Source: Nereocystis luetkeana (lineage: Eukaryota; Sar; Phaeophyceae; Laminariales; Laminariaceae). From it: a DNA stretch of 64,000 nucleotides. Below, piece by piece: positions 38,401 to 49,614 of this stretch (position 1 is the first letter of the stretch; each line of letters begins with the position of its first letter). Location of the stretch: positions 8,588,227-8,652,226 of the forward strand of contig JARUPZ010000012.1 of the NCBI GenBank assembly GCA_031213475.1. Direction: 5' to 3'. Made by a program: the position numbers and the translations under genes. Below the pieces are notes generated by a model. The model was given only the letters and a program-made list of their open reading frames with translations. It was not told the DNA's origin and searched no databases.

Positions 38401-41400
38401 GCATCAAACACCCTTAAAGTTTGTGGGCCGAAAAAAATAAAACGTGGTGATAGTTTTCACATAAGCTCAGTTGGTGCAAATAAATGTCGATCGGCAGTGA
38501 GTGGCGCCAGGCTACGTATATATATACAAACGGCGAGGGGGGCTTACGGCCGCGATGGTTTTTCATTTTTTTCCTGGGAGGGGAAAAAAATGGCTTTCAA
38601 CACAGTAATATCCCTGCGCTGAAAGCAACGACAACCGCGGTCATGCCGCCGACCGGAAGAGTGCATGGCCATATAATATATATATAGCTATATAATATAT
38701 ATATATATACAACATTGATCTCGCTTCCGCAGTGAATGTAGGCGCGTAGCCGTGGACAACGCGCCTTCATGTCGACACTATTACCGGGGACCATAGTTAA
38801 TAGGACCTATGGTAGACATAAAAACCTAGATATTTAACCATTTTTACTAACAATATTTGGTCCCATTAACTATGGTCCCCCGTAATAGGTGTTGGATATC
38901 GTTTGTATATATATATATATATTCATCGAAATTTTCTCCGCCGGAGGGCACACCCCCCCCATATATTGTGTAGGTTGGGTTGGCGCCGGTCGGCAGCGAC
39001 ACTGTAAACACATGCCGCTCACTAGGTGAGCTGGACAACCAGGGTACCGTTTTTGTTTTTCGGGAGGTCGGTCACAGCTGGCGATCGAGTTATAGATCAT
39101 GTTTCGGGGGTGGAGAACGTTTAATCTGCACAAGGGGGATGGCCGTATAACGTAGAGTTCATGGTAAGACACCCACGAGGCAGTCACATAGTACCCCCAT
39201 TACTGTCTCTGGAAGTGGCCACACCGGAAATTACATCAGTTGGGGAGACTCCCCCTCCCCCGTCGAAGCCGGGCTGGGCACTGGCACAGTATGCACTGGC
39301 AGTGGAAATCTATAGATTGACCTGGCCAGTATATTCGCCAGCATGTTTTTACCTCACGTACGCCCAAGAATCACGCCGGATTTTAGTACGGAAACCCACG
39401 ACGTAAATGCGTTTCGGAGGGAGAGAGGAGAGAGGAGAGACAGTATACTGCTGCCATCCAGCACAGTATATTCGCTACTGACTGAGTCGCCCATTGCCCA
39501 ACCCTACTTTGAATTCTGCTGCACAGTCTGCGCAGAAACGTAAAGACATTTTAATTCCAAGTTGTTTTGTCCCCACAACGGAAGCGCAGCCCTATAGGGG
39601 ATATAGTGTTGATGCTCCCTATATCGATCGATCCCTCTCCGACTGCGAACTCCCTCCGGCGTCTCGAAAAAGGGGCGCGGACTGACGTACCTCAGCGAGT
39701 GGAATGGCAAGTCCAACCATCACCGGATGGACCACCTCGCGTGTTTCATGGCCGGGAACCTGGCCCTCGGAGCGGTGACCTCGAACGACGCCGTCAGAGC
39801 CGCGAGAGACTTGCGCACGGGAAAGGCAAGCCGCGTGTGCCACGGCACCGGTAGTGTGGAGGTGTTGGTTACCTGCTGAGTAAAATAGGGCTGAACAAAC
39901 ATGCTGTACATCGATCACCCAGTAAATACGAAGGCGTTATTATAGTTACCTGCTGAGCATATAGGGGTGGACAAGTATCGATCGATCGATCGCCCTGTCA
40001 AGTGCGAAGGTGTTATTACGGGGGGGGGCATAGTAAATAGGACCTACGGTACACACAAAAACCTATGTATTCACCTATTTTTACCAACAATATTTGGTCC
40101 TATTCACTATGGCCCCCCGTAATAGTCTTTTTTAGCAATGAAGGCAGAGAACTATCGAGCGATCACCCAGTCGAGTGGGAAGGTGTTAGTTACCTACTGA
40201 GCAATGCGTAGGGGTAAAATATCGATCGTAAGTACGTAAGTCTCGTGGTCTCATCGATAGCCGGTCCTCTGCAGGCGCGTGTGAGCGCGACGCCATATAA
40301 ATTGCGATGCATACAAAAAAAATTGCGGTGGCGCACGTTGAAAGTTGCGGGTACTCCGTCCATGATATCCTGCTGTGAAGGTAATATTTACTGAGATATA
40401 GGTGTAAAATACTGATCGATCACCCAGCCCACGGTACTCCTTTTAACACTCGTCCCCCCTCTGAACGGCGGGATCTTTGGGGCGTCAGTATTGTATTCGG
40501 CCGTACACTGGTCTGCTCACTCCGTTTCAATACCTGGGGAACCAGGGACATATGTCTTTGGGGGCCGCACGCGCAAGCGTTTCTATAAAAGAAACGTTCG
40601 AAGTGAGATTCGAACCCGTGTCCTCGACGACGTTAAACGTGAAGGTATTATCAACTGAGCTATAGGGGTAAAATGCCGATCGATTACCCAACCCAGGGTA
40701 ATCCTTACAACACCTCCTTAGGTTCGCAGCACCGTGCTGCTGTATAACACGGTGATAATATAACACACTTCCTCACTCGAATGCCACTGAGACTAAACCT
40801 GCCTTTCTCGACAAGGAAGACGGTGTAAACGCCAAGCAGCGAGGCGTCCACGGGAACACCTTCGTGGAGACATTTCCAAAGCCACCATGTTTTCTTCGCT
40901 CTGTGTCCAACACCACTCCTTGCTTTGGAGAATTTTGGGCTCGAAAAAAATCCCTCGGCAGCAAAGAGTTTTGCCATCTTGAGTGTTTCTGCGGCATGTG
41001 GCCGACGCCGTGATATCGTCACATTCTGTCCGCATTCGCTGTTCCCCATTGTAACCCCGAGAAGCGGTTACAACCTTGTTGGGATCCAGCCATGTCCAAC
41101 AAAAATGAAACGGGATCTAATTGTGCTATTTATTGATACCGACCGCCTACGAGTACAGTACACCGTGTTGTGAGCAAACCCGCCGGTCGAGCCGTAGCGG
41201 CGGAAATGAGTCATGTGAACCGCGTCTGTGTCGCCCCCCCCGTACCCCCCCCCCCCCCCCCCCCCCGCCCCCCCGCGCGCTCGTTGTTTTTGGGCGCCGC
41301 TGTTCACGGGCTCCCACTTGCTCAGGCTCTAGCGTACACGTGCTACCAGATGTACTCGCGCACCCCGACGGGCCTGTCTCCCGAGACGATCGAGTTCAAC

Positions 41401-43715
41401 GGGGCCGGGGACATGAGGGTGCGTGACAGAGCTCGCTTCTACGCTCTGCGGCCGGAAACGCTCGAGAGCTTCTTCATCCTGCACCAGCTGACCGGAGACC
41501 CGGTGTACCGAGAGTGGGGGTGGGACATATTTCAGGCGATCGAGCGGCACTGTCGAGCGGGGGTCGGGTACGGTTCGTACCCCGACGTCGAGGTGAGGCA
41601 ATCAGCGGTGTGGAACTCCTTGCTGCGACGGGGGGTACAAGTAGCGGCACCTTCCTTTTTCTCCTAAAAAGTTTTTTTTTCCCTCACTTGGAGTGCGCAC
41701 GACGGTGTTTAGAAAAAAACAAAACTATGAATAAGAAGCCCGACAATCGACGAACAATGCAATTGGATTAGGTCAGGTTGGGTTAGGGTATCTTGTACTG
41801 TTAAAACTACAGTGAGTGCATCGGATTTCTCTTGTTTTTTTTGTTTTGTTTTGCTGGGAACGAATGCTTTTGAAGGTGGTCAACGTTGAAGCTCACATGC
41901 CATACATACGTGTGTCGGGTGGCAAGCGACGAGCGCAATATTAGTAACGTTGGATGTATCTTCTCCTCGGCTGTGTTGGGGAGGTCCATCAGTCATAAAA
42001 TGTTTGGGCTGAAAATACTACCCCTAATTGCCACACCTAATCGCCACCCTTACCGTCAGTAAACGGGGGCGGTCATTATAGCAGTCACGTTTTCGACGCG
42101 ATGATGATGATGATGATGATGCGCGTGGACATAGGCCTGTTTGTTTGAAAGGGAAACATCGCGCCGCAGTTGAGCGCAACAAACGTTCGTCGCAATCGAT
42201 CAATCAGCACCACGCGCGCTCAGACACACAGGCCTTACAACAACAAAAACAAAAACAGCCACATCTAACTGCAGAGGGTAGTGCAAAACGGCTCCCTCTG
42301 CAGCCAGCTAAACTAAAAACGGACATGACGCACGTGACTCAACGCCCGGGGTCATGCTCTTGCGCAGGCCCCTCGGGGGTCGTCCTTGTCCTCTCTGTCC
42401 GCTGTCGTGCCCGGTACTCGTAGCTATTGTTGTCGTTGTAGTCAGATCAGACCCACCAAGTTTCACAGTGCACCCTCCAAGCAACGGGTCACACGCGGCG
42501 CGTTTGAGGCAACGCTCGTCAAAAACCGACTCCTGACATCGAAGGAAGACCGCAACATTCCCTCAGACGATGCTATCACGGGGGGCTGTAATCAAGAGGA
42601 TGTACGGTACAGACAAAAACCTGTATATTTAGCTATTTTTACTATAAGTGTATTTGTTCTTATATACTATGGTTCACCTTATCACCTTGAGGCAGGGGCG
42701 CAAATGCGTTATTCCTGAAGTTCCTTACTGGAAGAGCTCTATACTATTTATGAGTCATACACACTAATATTAAGTCATCTCTGCTATTACTAACTCACAT
42801 ATACTATTATTAATAGTACGTCATATGTACTACTAGTAAGTTATCTATATTATTAATAAACCATCTACACGATTGCTAAGTCATCGGACGCGTTCTACGA
42901 TAGACGTAGCACATTTCCGCTAAAATGTTTTTGGAATGACGGGGTTCCTTGATCCGAAATCGTCGGAATGTCAATCTTGTTCCGAAAAATGACGTTTTTG
43001 TACACTTGGTCCATGGGATTATTCATCGGGATGCAATTTGATTTTTGCTGAGGACAGCTTTAGGGTGAGGTATGGAGCTCCTTGAGCGAGGAGCCTCAGA
43101 AAAATTACGGTGAACCTCTATCGTAGAACGCCTCATTGCTGGGTCACTGCTGTCGTAAGTCGCCTTGAAACAGGTTAAAGAAAAAAAAACGTGTTCTTAA
43201 CCCCTTTAGAACCGCAGTCCCGTTTTGGGGACAAACTACTTGAAATTTGACTGGTTTGTCCCCAAAACGGGACTGCGGTGCTAAAAGGGTTAACCACAGC
43301 GGTGAGAAAATCCCATGGTCTGCCAGGTCTGCATCGAAATTTTGCCTTGCGAGGCGCAGAGTTTCCCCCCCCCCTATCATTGCACGCACCATCAGCCCTT
43401 AGTCTCACAACGCTGCGCGAAAGCACCCCCCAAGCAACTGTTCCTGCTCGTTCTTCGTTCCCGATTCGCCTATCGCCTACATGCTCTTTCTTTTCTTTTC
43501 TTTTTTTTTCCTTTGACGCGCAACAGAACCCTAAGGGCAAGATGGATGACCACATGGAATCCTTTTTCCCAGCGGAGACTCTCAAGTACCTGTATCTCCT
43601 GATGCAACCAGACCACGAGATAGATTTGATGCGATACACGTTGAACACCGAGGCGCATCCGCTCAGGATATTTGATCCCTCCCCATATAGCGTCCCTGAA
43701 CAGATCTTGCGCTGA
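19480..43715 (+). CDS. Class I alpha-1,2-mannosidase, GH47, ER mannosidase I-like
   Basis: Trims mannose from N-glycans (Man9GlcNAc2) in the ER/early Golgi. Exons: 19480-20373, 21347-21526, 22547-23206, 23584-23703, 24140-24255, 25152-25266, 26070-26150, 27329-27397, 29326-29379, 32367-32465, 35331-35468, 39673-39825, 41326-41592, 43527-43715. Together 1044 codons with agreeing phases and a TGA stop. The catalytic domain (residues 579-1044) runs in family order: [152 protein letters not shown]. The acidic residues of FETTIR, MDHL and RPETLES, the Cys pair of LACF/TCYQM, and the calcium-site Thr of NTEAHP are present. The first 578 residues are family-atypical: a possible signal anchor ([18 protein letters not shown]), acidic and Gly-rich stretches, and a Cys-rich patch. 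The first exon is the least certain; an in-frame ATG at 19447 is also possible. Confidence 0.92.
20438..20505 (+). repeat. (CT)n microsatellite
   Basis: CTCTCT with GT interruptions, in the first GH47 intron. Confidence 0.9.
21170..21315. repeat. R5 copy ending beside a GH47 exon
   Basis: GGGTTGGATCTGTCATGCTG, ACCATGCACAAAATGTCACA, then TATCTGATCTATCTGATCTA. The exon starting at 21347 lies just downstream. Confidence 0.6.
24494..24660 (+). repeat. (CATC)n microsatellite
   Basis: About 165 bp of CATC/CATT units, in the GH47 intron 24256-25151. Confidence 0.92.
25900..26003. mobile_element. MITE-1 copy
   Basis: Left end TTACAGCGGACCATAGTAAC, right end GGCCCCCCGTAA. It lies in the GH47 intron 25267-26069, ending 66 bp before the next exon. 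Confidence 0.82.
27640..28200 (+). repeat. Two or three head-to-tail R3 fragments
   Basis: GGTTCTTAGTAGGATGCAGC at 27650, and GCATGACAATGAGTACCCCC at 28138, with a second CTTCGCGTTTGGTGCAA block between them. The C tails are interrupted (CCCCCCCTCCCCCTCCC). Confidence 0.6.
28267..28373. mobile_element. MITE-1 copy
   Basis: Left end TTACGGGGGACCATAGTAAA, right end GGCCCCCCGTAA, in a GH47 intron. Confidence 0.85.
28885..29003 (+). repeat. CCCTAATTGCAA minisatellite
   Basis: Nine degenerate units of 12-13 bp (CCCCTAATTGCAA, CCCGTAATTGGAA), in a GH47 intron. Confidence 0.8.
29411..29440 (+). repeat. (CA)n microsatellite
   Basis: Fifteen CA units 31 bp after the GH47 exon ending at 29379. Confidence 0.92.
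29686..30215 (+). repeat. Dispersed repeat R3, full-length copy ending in poly(C)
   Basis: Runs from GGTTAAGTTGGCGTCGGTTG through CCACGAGGCAGTTACATAGT, GCAGCTCACCCTTCATGCGA and GCCATGCATGAGATCGAGTA to CTCCTATCGAGTAC followed by a C tract. Other copies share blocks in the same order. Confidence 0.75.
30237..30590 (+). repeat. Dispersed repeat R3 copy ending in poly(C)
   Basis: Begins CACAAGGGGGATGATCGTAT and ends GATAACGAGTACACCCC. It follows the 29686 copy almost directly. Confidence 0.7.
31271..31375. mobile_element. MITE-1 copy
   Basis: Left end TTACGGGGGACCGTAGTAAA, right end GCCCCCCCCGTAA, in a GH47 intron. Confidence 0.82.
34044..34129. repeat. Perfect 21-bp inverted repeat with 44-bp loop
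   Basis: Arms at 34044-34064 and 34109-34129 are exact reverse complements (GACTATATATCCCTGCTGTA plus C). A half-site recurs at 34582 (GATATCCCTGATGTACAGCA). It lies in a GH47 intron. Confidence 0.85.
34864..34889 (+). repeat. 26-bp G homopolymer
   Basis: Uninterrupted G run in a GH47 intron. Confidence 0.95.
37303..37408. mobile_element. MITE-1 copy, near-perfect inverted repeat
   Basis: TTACGGGGGACCATAGTTAA at the left and its reverse complement at the right, flanked by TA. This is the cleanest copy in the window and a good family reference. Confidence 0.9.
37781..37900 (+). repeat. Six exact tandem units of 20 bp
   Basis: CCTGCTGTCGTTGCATAGCC repeated six times, differing only in the last base of the final unit. 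Confidence 0.95.
38781..38885. mobile_element. MITE-1 copy
   Basis: Left end TTACCGGGGACCATAGTTAA, right end GGTCCCCCGTAA, in the GH47 intron between 35468 and 39673. Confidence 0.85.
38960..39240 (+). repeat. Dispersed repeat R3, 5' part
   Basis: Shares GGTTGGGTTGGCGCCGGTCG and CACGAGGCAGTCACATAGTA with the 29686 copy; the 3' half is missing. Confidence 0.65.
40016..40122. mobile_element. MITE-1 copy
   Basis: Left end TTACGGGGGGGGGCATAGTA, right end GGCCCCCCGTAA, embedded among degenerate tRNA-like repeats. Confidence 0.82.
40595..40690 (-). mobile_element. tRNA-like repeat
   Basis: The minus strand contains TAGCTCAGTTGATAATACC (A-box-like) and GGGTTCGAATCTC (B-box-like) but no matching acceptor stem. 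Related fragments lie at 6620-6690, 39880-40000 and 40140-40240 (each with ACCTRCTGAG and ATCGATCACCCAG). Read as decayed tRNA-derived retroposons. Confidence 0.5.
42574..42681. mobile_element. Degenerate MITE-1 copy
   Basis: Starts TCACGGGGGGCTGTAATCAA and keeps the central AAAAACCTGTATATTTA but has a decayed right end (ATGGTTCACCTTA). Confidence 0.55.
42892..43134. mobile_element. 250-bp TIR element (family 3)
   Basis: Ends GTTCTACGATAGACGTAGCA and CCTCTATCGTAGAACGCCTC. Interior nearly the same as 3517-3767 (ATCGTCGGAATGTCAATCTT). It lies in the last GH47 intron. Confidence 0.78.
43199..43292. mobile_element. MITE-2 copy, near-perfect
   Basis: AACCCCTTTAG ... CTAAAAGGGTT with arms GCAGTCCCGTTTTGGGGACA and TGTCCCCAAAACGGGACTGC. 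It lies in the last GH47 intron and is the best copy of the family. Confidence 0.85.
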
Positions 43716-45027
43716 AAAAACAAAATTATCCTATGGTATTATGCGGTCTGTTTGTGTTGCACACGTACAGTCGGGTTCAGAGCTTCCCCTGCGGAATATT
43801 GTTTTTTGTAATGGTTTTTAGGAATTTCGGATTTTCCGAGGGCTCGAGCGCCTTTGTGTGTGCTCACGGACTGCTTGAGTTGAGAGCTAATGGGAGAACA
43901 ACAACAGGAAGAGGAGAAGAGGAGAGCATAGGGTTTTGTACCGTATCGTGGATTTTCGGTTTGCGTAACTTTTGAGTTTTCGGAACAAGGTGGTCATGTC
44001 CCTGCTCCTCGTCTAAAAGCATTGTGGTCGTCGGCTGTTTTTAAGTTTGTCAACTTGTTGGTTATTGTTGTTGTTGTGACCGATGCGTTTTGACAAATCT
44101 GCGTAGTTTTTGAAACCCTGTTTATGTGCTACATACGGAGGAAGTCGTCCGAACTGTGATACCAGTACGAGTCACGCAGATGCATCCGCTTTTGAGAAAT
44201 GTATGCCTTGTTACTACTGCTATACCAATGGTCGCTCTCGGGCCATGTTGCGATACTTATCGAGGAACGGAGCGCCTGGCGTCGGGAATCTTTGTTTTCG
44301 GCAGCGTTCCGGTTGTGTTTCGCGCCTCCGTCCACGTCGCGCCTATTGTAGTGCAGCAGGTTCAGCCCTGCAAACTCAGCGTTCCATGTTGGCGGTTTTG
44401 GCGATGAACCTCTTTAAGGAAAGCCGCTGAGCGCCTGAGGCGTGACATGTGCCAACCTGTGGTGTTTTGAGTTCGATCTTATCGAAATACAATGCCTCAA
44501 GGCGGCCGTATATATCAATCAGTGATCCATCCATGTGTGTGTTCTTCAATTTAAACCGATTTTTCTACCCGTCGATATCCAGCACCGCCGGTGTCCGTGC
44601 CGATTCTTCAAAACTACAGAGATACAGGCTCTGTGGACACAAAACTACGGCACAGATATACTACATTTGTTGTGCAGTAAGCAGAGTAGATTTTGCGATG
44701 GCATGCCGTCGTACTGGATACGACAGGCACGACATACACATTATATGAAAGGGAGGAAACAAAAGAAAACAAAAAAACAATCGAAAGAAAAAACTCCAGA
44801 AACAAAACGAAACAAAAAGCTGAAAAGAAACAACAATTCAATCACATACCTGGTACGTATTACCAGGTATAAACAGAGTAAGACCAAGAACACAGGCGGG
44901 CGAATAACAGGCAAACCAAGGCGCAACAAAAAAAACAAAATGCACCCTCCAAGCGGCCGCAGCAGTTTGTGGTACAAGTAGCATATACCTGGTATATATA
45001 CAGGTTCTACCTACCAGTAGTCGGTCT
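43716..45027. other. Intergenic stretch downstream of GH47
   Basis: No convincing exon. Holds a purine-rich block (44745-44845, many AAAC/GAAA) and three TACCWGGTA motifs (44847, 44861, 44986). No clear AATAAA within 100 bp of the GH47 stop. Confidence 0.4.
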
Positions 45028-45029
45028 AT

Positions 45030-45141
45030 TACGGGGGACCATACCTGGTAGTTAATAGGACCAAATATTGTTGGTAAAAATGGTCAAATATATAGTTTTT
45101 TATGTATACCACAGGTCCTATTAACTATGGTCCCCCGTAAT
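45030..45141. mobile_element. MITE-1 copy with an internal 7-bp CCTGGTA insertion
   Basis: Matches the 37303 copy except that GGACCATA-GTTAATA is split by CCTGGTA, giving TACCTGGTA at 45042-45050. Confidence 0.88.
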
Positions 45142-45649
45142 AGTAACATGCTACCCTGTCTGCTGTCTCCTTCCTGCCTTCGTCAACCATGCCCCACCCC
45201 CGGAGAGGATGCGTCAGACACACAAAACGAACAAAGCAGGCTATAGTCATCCACCCACGAAACAAGGCTTCTTGTATGAGGACAACAATGAAGAAGTATA
45301 GAAAAAAGTGACAAAGAAGAAATCACGGAGGACCGAAGCGCAAATTGAACAAGAAGCCAAAGGAAGATCACGTTCGAACCAGCTGCAGCAGTAGGCGGCA
45401 CGAGTACAGCATAGACATGCTCCACTTATTTTTCGGCCTGGTGCCTCGCTACCCTGTCTGCCGTCTCCTTCCTACTTTCGTCCGCCGTATTTTCCCTTCT
45501 ATTCCTCCTGTTGCCCTCCCTGACCCCATCCCCTCGGTCGGGTTTCCCTCCACTCCTCCTGTTGCCCCCCCCCCCCTCCATTCCTTTGGGCCCCACCCAC
45601 GGCCGATGCGCGGCGCTGCCTACTAAAGCTGTGCCTCGTCCTCGTGCCA

Positions 45650-46884
45650 TTATACAATGAATCGTTCGGCTGATTCGAGGACCCCCCTGTACCACTTACC
45701 CGCCTTTTTTGCTGCAGTGGACCACAGCGCGGTCTCAACTCCAAACACCAAGGGGGCAACTTCCGTTGATCCTTCTGTGGCTTGGAACTCCCTAAGATCT
45801 TCGACTAGGCATCTATGCCAAGTCTTCAACTGTCTGCCAGGTCTCGGGTTCTCTCCACCAGCAATCGTCCCGAACATTAATCGACTGGGTAATCGGTCCT
45901 TGCTTTGCCGCGCCACGGTCCTCGCAAAAAAGAGCCGCCGTTTGCGCATGGTCGCTTTGATGACATCGCAACGTGTCATCTTGAGGTATTTCGGGTACGA
46001 AAGGGTGGTGTGGTCGCTACGAAGTCGGCGCTGGAAGTCAATGACTCGCAAGAGGAATTGGTGGTAAGCCGTTCGGAGCTCGGCACAGTGTTTCGCTCTG
46101 AGGGTCCGCGTCACACGCCCCGTACAGGAGGGCCTCGATCACCTCGGCCTTCAGCATGCGGGCTTTCAGACTAAGCGGAGCGGTCGTCCTATCATACAAC
46201 TCCGGGCCAAACTATTTGAGCATGCCTACATGACACGGATCCGTCGGTCGATTTCGAGCGAAAGATCAACGTTTTCGTGGATAATGCCGCCTAGGTATAA
46301 GAACTGGGCCGTCTAGTAATACATTTGGCCCGCTGCTTCGATGATGAGCGGTGGGGCTAGGGCTGTCTGGTCCGGTGTTCGTAGAAGCATTCTCCCTGGC
46401 TTCTTATCCGATACCGTGAGGCCTGCTGCTTCGAAGACAGTCACGATGACCGCCCTCAATGAGTCGTTCGGTCGGCTCCGAGACAATTCCTGCGTCATCG
46501 GCGTACAACGTGCTCGCACGCCAACGGCTCCTGCTCCTCTGTTCCGACACTCCAATATCGTAGAGTTAAACCGAAACCCTTACGATGGCTCTGTCTTTGC
46601 TGAAGCGTACCAGTACGACGTGTAACACAGCAGCGAAGAACACGTCGAACATTAAGGGTGATAGCAGGCAGCCTTGCCGCAGCCCCTCGTGACATCGAAC
46701 CATTCCGAGTGCTCGCCGTCATCCGTACGCACGCGAGCCCGCATGCCTTCATGGAAAATTGCGGATAATTGTGAGCAACTTCGTTGGTACGCCAGAGCGT
46801 GTGGGTACCTTCCACAGCAGCTCTCGGTCGGCAGGGTCGTGTGGAGTTGCGGCGTGGCATACGTTCACAGTTGGCTGTCGTAAG
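45650..46884 (-). pseudogene. Decayed non-LTR retrotransposon reverse transcriptase, 3' part
   Basis: On the minus strand the region reads, in order, as palm and thumb pieces of a LINE-type reverse transcriptase. Near 46780-46720 is a stretch like [20 protein letters not shown]. The catalytic box LYADDAGIVS is at about 46510-46480, followed by PNDSLRAVIVTVFEAAGLTV and by a C-terminal part with RKRRLLFA-like and LREFQATEGSTE motifs (about 46000-45750). The reading frame shifts several times, for example just after the YADD box, so this copy is not functional. A small inverted-repeat element interrupts it at 46885. It sits alone between the GH47 gene and the unknown minus-strand gene. Confidence 0.75.
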
Positions 46885-47130
46885 TAGTGTTGGATATCGA
46901 AGCAAAATCGAATTCGGTATGACTACCGATGGTCAAAACAAAACCAAATCGATACGTACGACCTCGATAACTTTGATAGATTGGAGTTTTCTTTCAACAA
47001 CTACATCAAAGACACGGGGATGCCAGAGGATGGAGGGCAAAACCCGTCCGTTCTATGCAATACCTCGAAAGTTTCGATATGTGGGTACAGTATGTCGAAA
47101 CTTTGGGTACGATATCCAACGCTATACATA
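46885..47130. mobile_element. hAT-like non-autonomous MITE inside the reverse transcriptase
   Basis: About 246 bp. The left end TAGTGTTGGATATCG pairs with the right-end reverse complement TAGCGTTGGATATCG. GTCGTAAG occurs at 46877-46884 and again at 47131-47138, an 8-bp direct repeat as expected for a hAT target-site duplication. Six extra bases (TACATA) lie between the right terminal repeat and the duplication. No coding potential seen. Confidence 0.6.
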
Positions 47131-47660
47131 GTCGTAAGGGTCGCGACCTTAACGAGGAGTGATTTTCAGTTTTTTCAGTGTTTTGCCGAAAAAATCCGAC
47201 CCCGAAAAATGACGTCTTGAATATTTCGAGGGTTTTCAGGAAATTTAGGTACAAGGCTGTAATCGGCAGCCCCACAGCTCGAGCTGTGCCACCACTCGCG
47301 AGCGCACAAGGCTGACAAAGGTCGTTCCTAAGGTCATTCGCAAGTCATGGCCGAACGCAGCAGGCGCAATGACTTTCTGGGCTATTGTGGCCAAGTTCAC
47401 AAGGTGACCGCACCGAGGTGGCCGACCGACTGTGCTCGGTGAGGGCAATAGCTGAGACTTTGTCGCGTTGGGCGTTGTAGCGTGTCGAGTTGGTGATGGA
47501 TTTCACTCCCCAAGGCACCGAAACCTGCCTACGAGTCAGGCCTATGACAGCGGGACCACCGTACGGATAGTTTCCGCGAGCGCAGCTACTGCAGTGACGG
47601 TTCTGTGCCGTGTGGGTAGGTATTGCGCGAGCCAACTGAGGCACGTACTCGACAAGATTC
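47131..47660 (-). pseudogene. Upstream remnant of the same retrotransposon
   Basis: Continues the decayed element on the far side of the inserted MITE. Minus-strand fragments such as LELWGCRLQP (about 47270) and GVKSITNSTRYNAQRDKVSA (about 47500) are open but frameshifted. About 120 bp at 47140-47260 (T-rich, repeated TTTTCAG/TTTTCC) does not look like reverse transcriptase and may be another insertion. Assignment to the same element rests on position and orientation. Confidence 0.4.
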
Positions 47661-48077
47661 AACCCTCGCTGAATTTGGACAAGTGTCGAAATCTCAGGAA
47701 AAAACGAAATAAAATACGTGTCGTTAAGATCGACCCTATGTCACCTTGAGCGCGTCACCTTACCCAGAAATTTTGCCGCGTCAGTTGTTTACTATTAATA
47801 ACTGCAACATAACTGCGCACGCAGACATGTTGCATCATGCGGTCGCTGTGCAGCTGCACACAGCTTTGCAAGGCGCGCGGGGTATATATTTATGGTAGCC
47901 TTGCACTTGCATCGAGGGGGGGTGTTCCGCGAAAAAGCGTAGCCTAGGTAGCCAATATTACACTCACCACAGACAGCAAGTTGGCGGCCTTCACCATGCA
48001 ATGCTCTGGCAGCTGGACGAAACTGTAACGAACTTTAGTAATTCATTTTATGCTTTATCGTCACTTTTACATAACAG

Positions 48078-48336
48078 CTTCTGGAAAAGCCGTGGTCACA
48101 CTTCTGGTACGTGCCTTCATTTTTTTTATCGCGCATAGGGTTCAACACTCCCACTGCTCATCGATCTTCATCGAATGTTGCTGCAGTAGCTCGCGACTCT
48201 CGCGCTTTCTGCGGACCAAGTTTGATGCAAGAAAAAGTACTTCCGAGTATGTGCAGTCGGTGATAACTGAACCCACGCAATTGATTTTACAGTAGTAGGC
48301 ACGAGGACCGCCTACTAATACCAAGCAACCGGGAAC
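48078..48336 (-). mobile_element. tRNA-derived SINE-like element, copy B
   Basis: Aligns over about 250 bp with 8692-8955 (GTGCCTTCATTTTTTTTATC, ATCGCGCATAGGGTTCAACA, TGCAAGAAAAAGTAC). The B box is decayed (GGGTTCAGTTATCACC), and short TACAGTA/TGCTGCAGTA insertions distinguish it. Confidence 0.6.
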
Positions 48337-48682
48337 GCCGGCACGTACGCAGCGTGCTGATGGCATATTTTCTGCCTGCGACTCGCCCGGTGGTATATCC
48401 AGATCTTAGGCACACGCCACGAGCTCCTTTTGAGACTATCCAGATTTTTTATCTGCCGTTGCGTTATGTTGTGCCAAGAGCCGCGTCATACAGATCCCAC
48501 CCAGAAATCATGTGCACAAAAAAGCCTTCAGCAGTACGGATCCCACACGGCAAAAGTGACGTGCTGTGGATCGTGCAGATCAAATAAACCCTGCTACTCG
48601 TACATAGGCAAAACCGTTTAAACAATCGGTCGACATCCTCGTAGCTACTAGTATACCAGGTATAAATTAAAGTGATCAGGGG

Positions 48683-48837
48683 CTGTCAGCCCCGAAAGAT
48701 CTGCGTAGATCATGGTCTGCCCTGAAAGACCACGTAGATCATGGCCTGCCCCGAAATATCTACGTGGATCATGGTCTGCCCCGAAATATCTACGTAGATC
48801 ATGGTCTGCCCCCGAAAGATCTGCGTAGATCATGGAT
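48683..48837 (+). repeat. Tandem 37-38 bp repeat, about four units
   Basis: Units around CTACGTAGATCATGGTCTGC joined by CCCGAAATATCTA or CCCGAAAGATCTG; each contains a near palindrome TACGTAGATCATGG. Confidence 0.85.
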
Positions 48838-49614
48838 AGTGGGGAGTTGATATGCCCCAACGTTCGCGTGTACTTGTTTTTGTTTCGTGTCATCTGTTAG
48901 ATTTGCCCTACGGTACGCGTCTCCAGATCCCTCCCTTTTGTAAGCCAGGTCCGGGGTGGAGCTATCGCAACGCTCGACCCCCGAACCCAGACATTTACTT
49001 GCTTCTTGGAGAAACCGCAACTTGGTAACCGATGGTAGAATAAACACTTAGCGTGGCGAGGATCGCGCCCACTCCCGTTCTCTCTCGGTGCACTCTTCCT
49101 CTCGTACCGTTTTTATTTCATGCCTCGACCGCCCTATCGTGAGAGAGGACCACTGGGCAGCGACAGACACGAAAATACCATAAAAAAGGCGCGATCACTA
49201 CAAGCTCGATGCGGCAACAAAATACCACAGAAAAACAGTCGCGATCACACAACCCGATGCGGTACTCAGTCCGCTGGAGGGTGATCGAAAAAAAAAGGAG
49301 AAGAAGAGTCGTTTTGCCTCACGCCAGAGCACTCGTTTAGCGCAGAGCTTGCCCCTTACCCTCAAACCAACCAAACCCAACCAAAAACCCTTTCTACAGA
49401 AACACGAACACTGCCTAGCCCCTCTCGAAAAAAAAATACGTATCGAGGACAAAACTTGGCAATAGAATGGGAGTATTGTTTCGAACGTAACAGGCTACGT
49501 CAGAGGTGTTGGGGTATTATTTGGGTAGTAAAAGGCTACGTGAGAAGTTCTACTTTAGCAAACTATATAGCGCTATGTCAAGGGGGGTGAAGCGTGTCCC
49601 CCCCCCCCCCTCCC

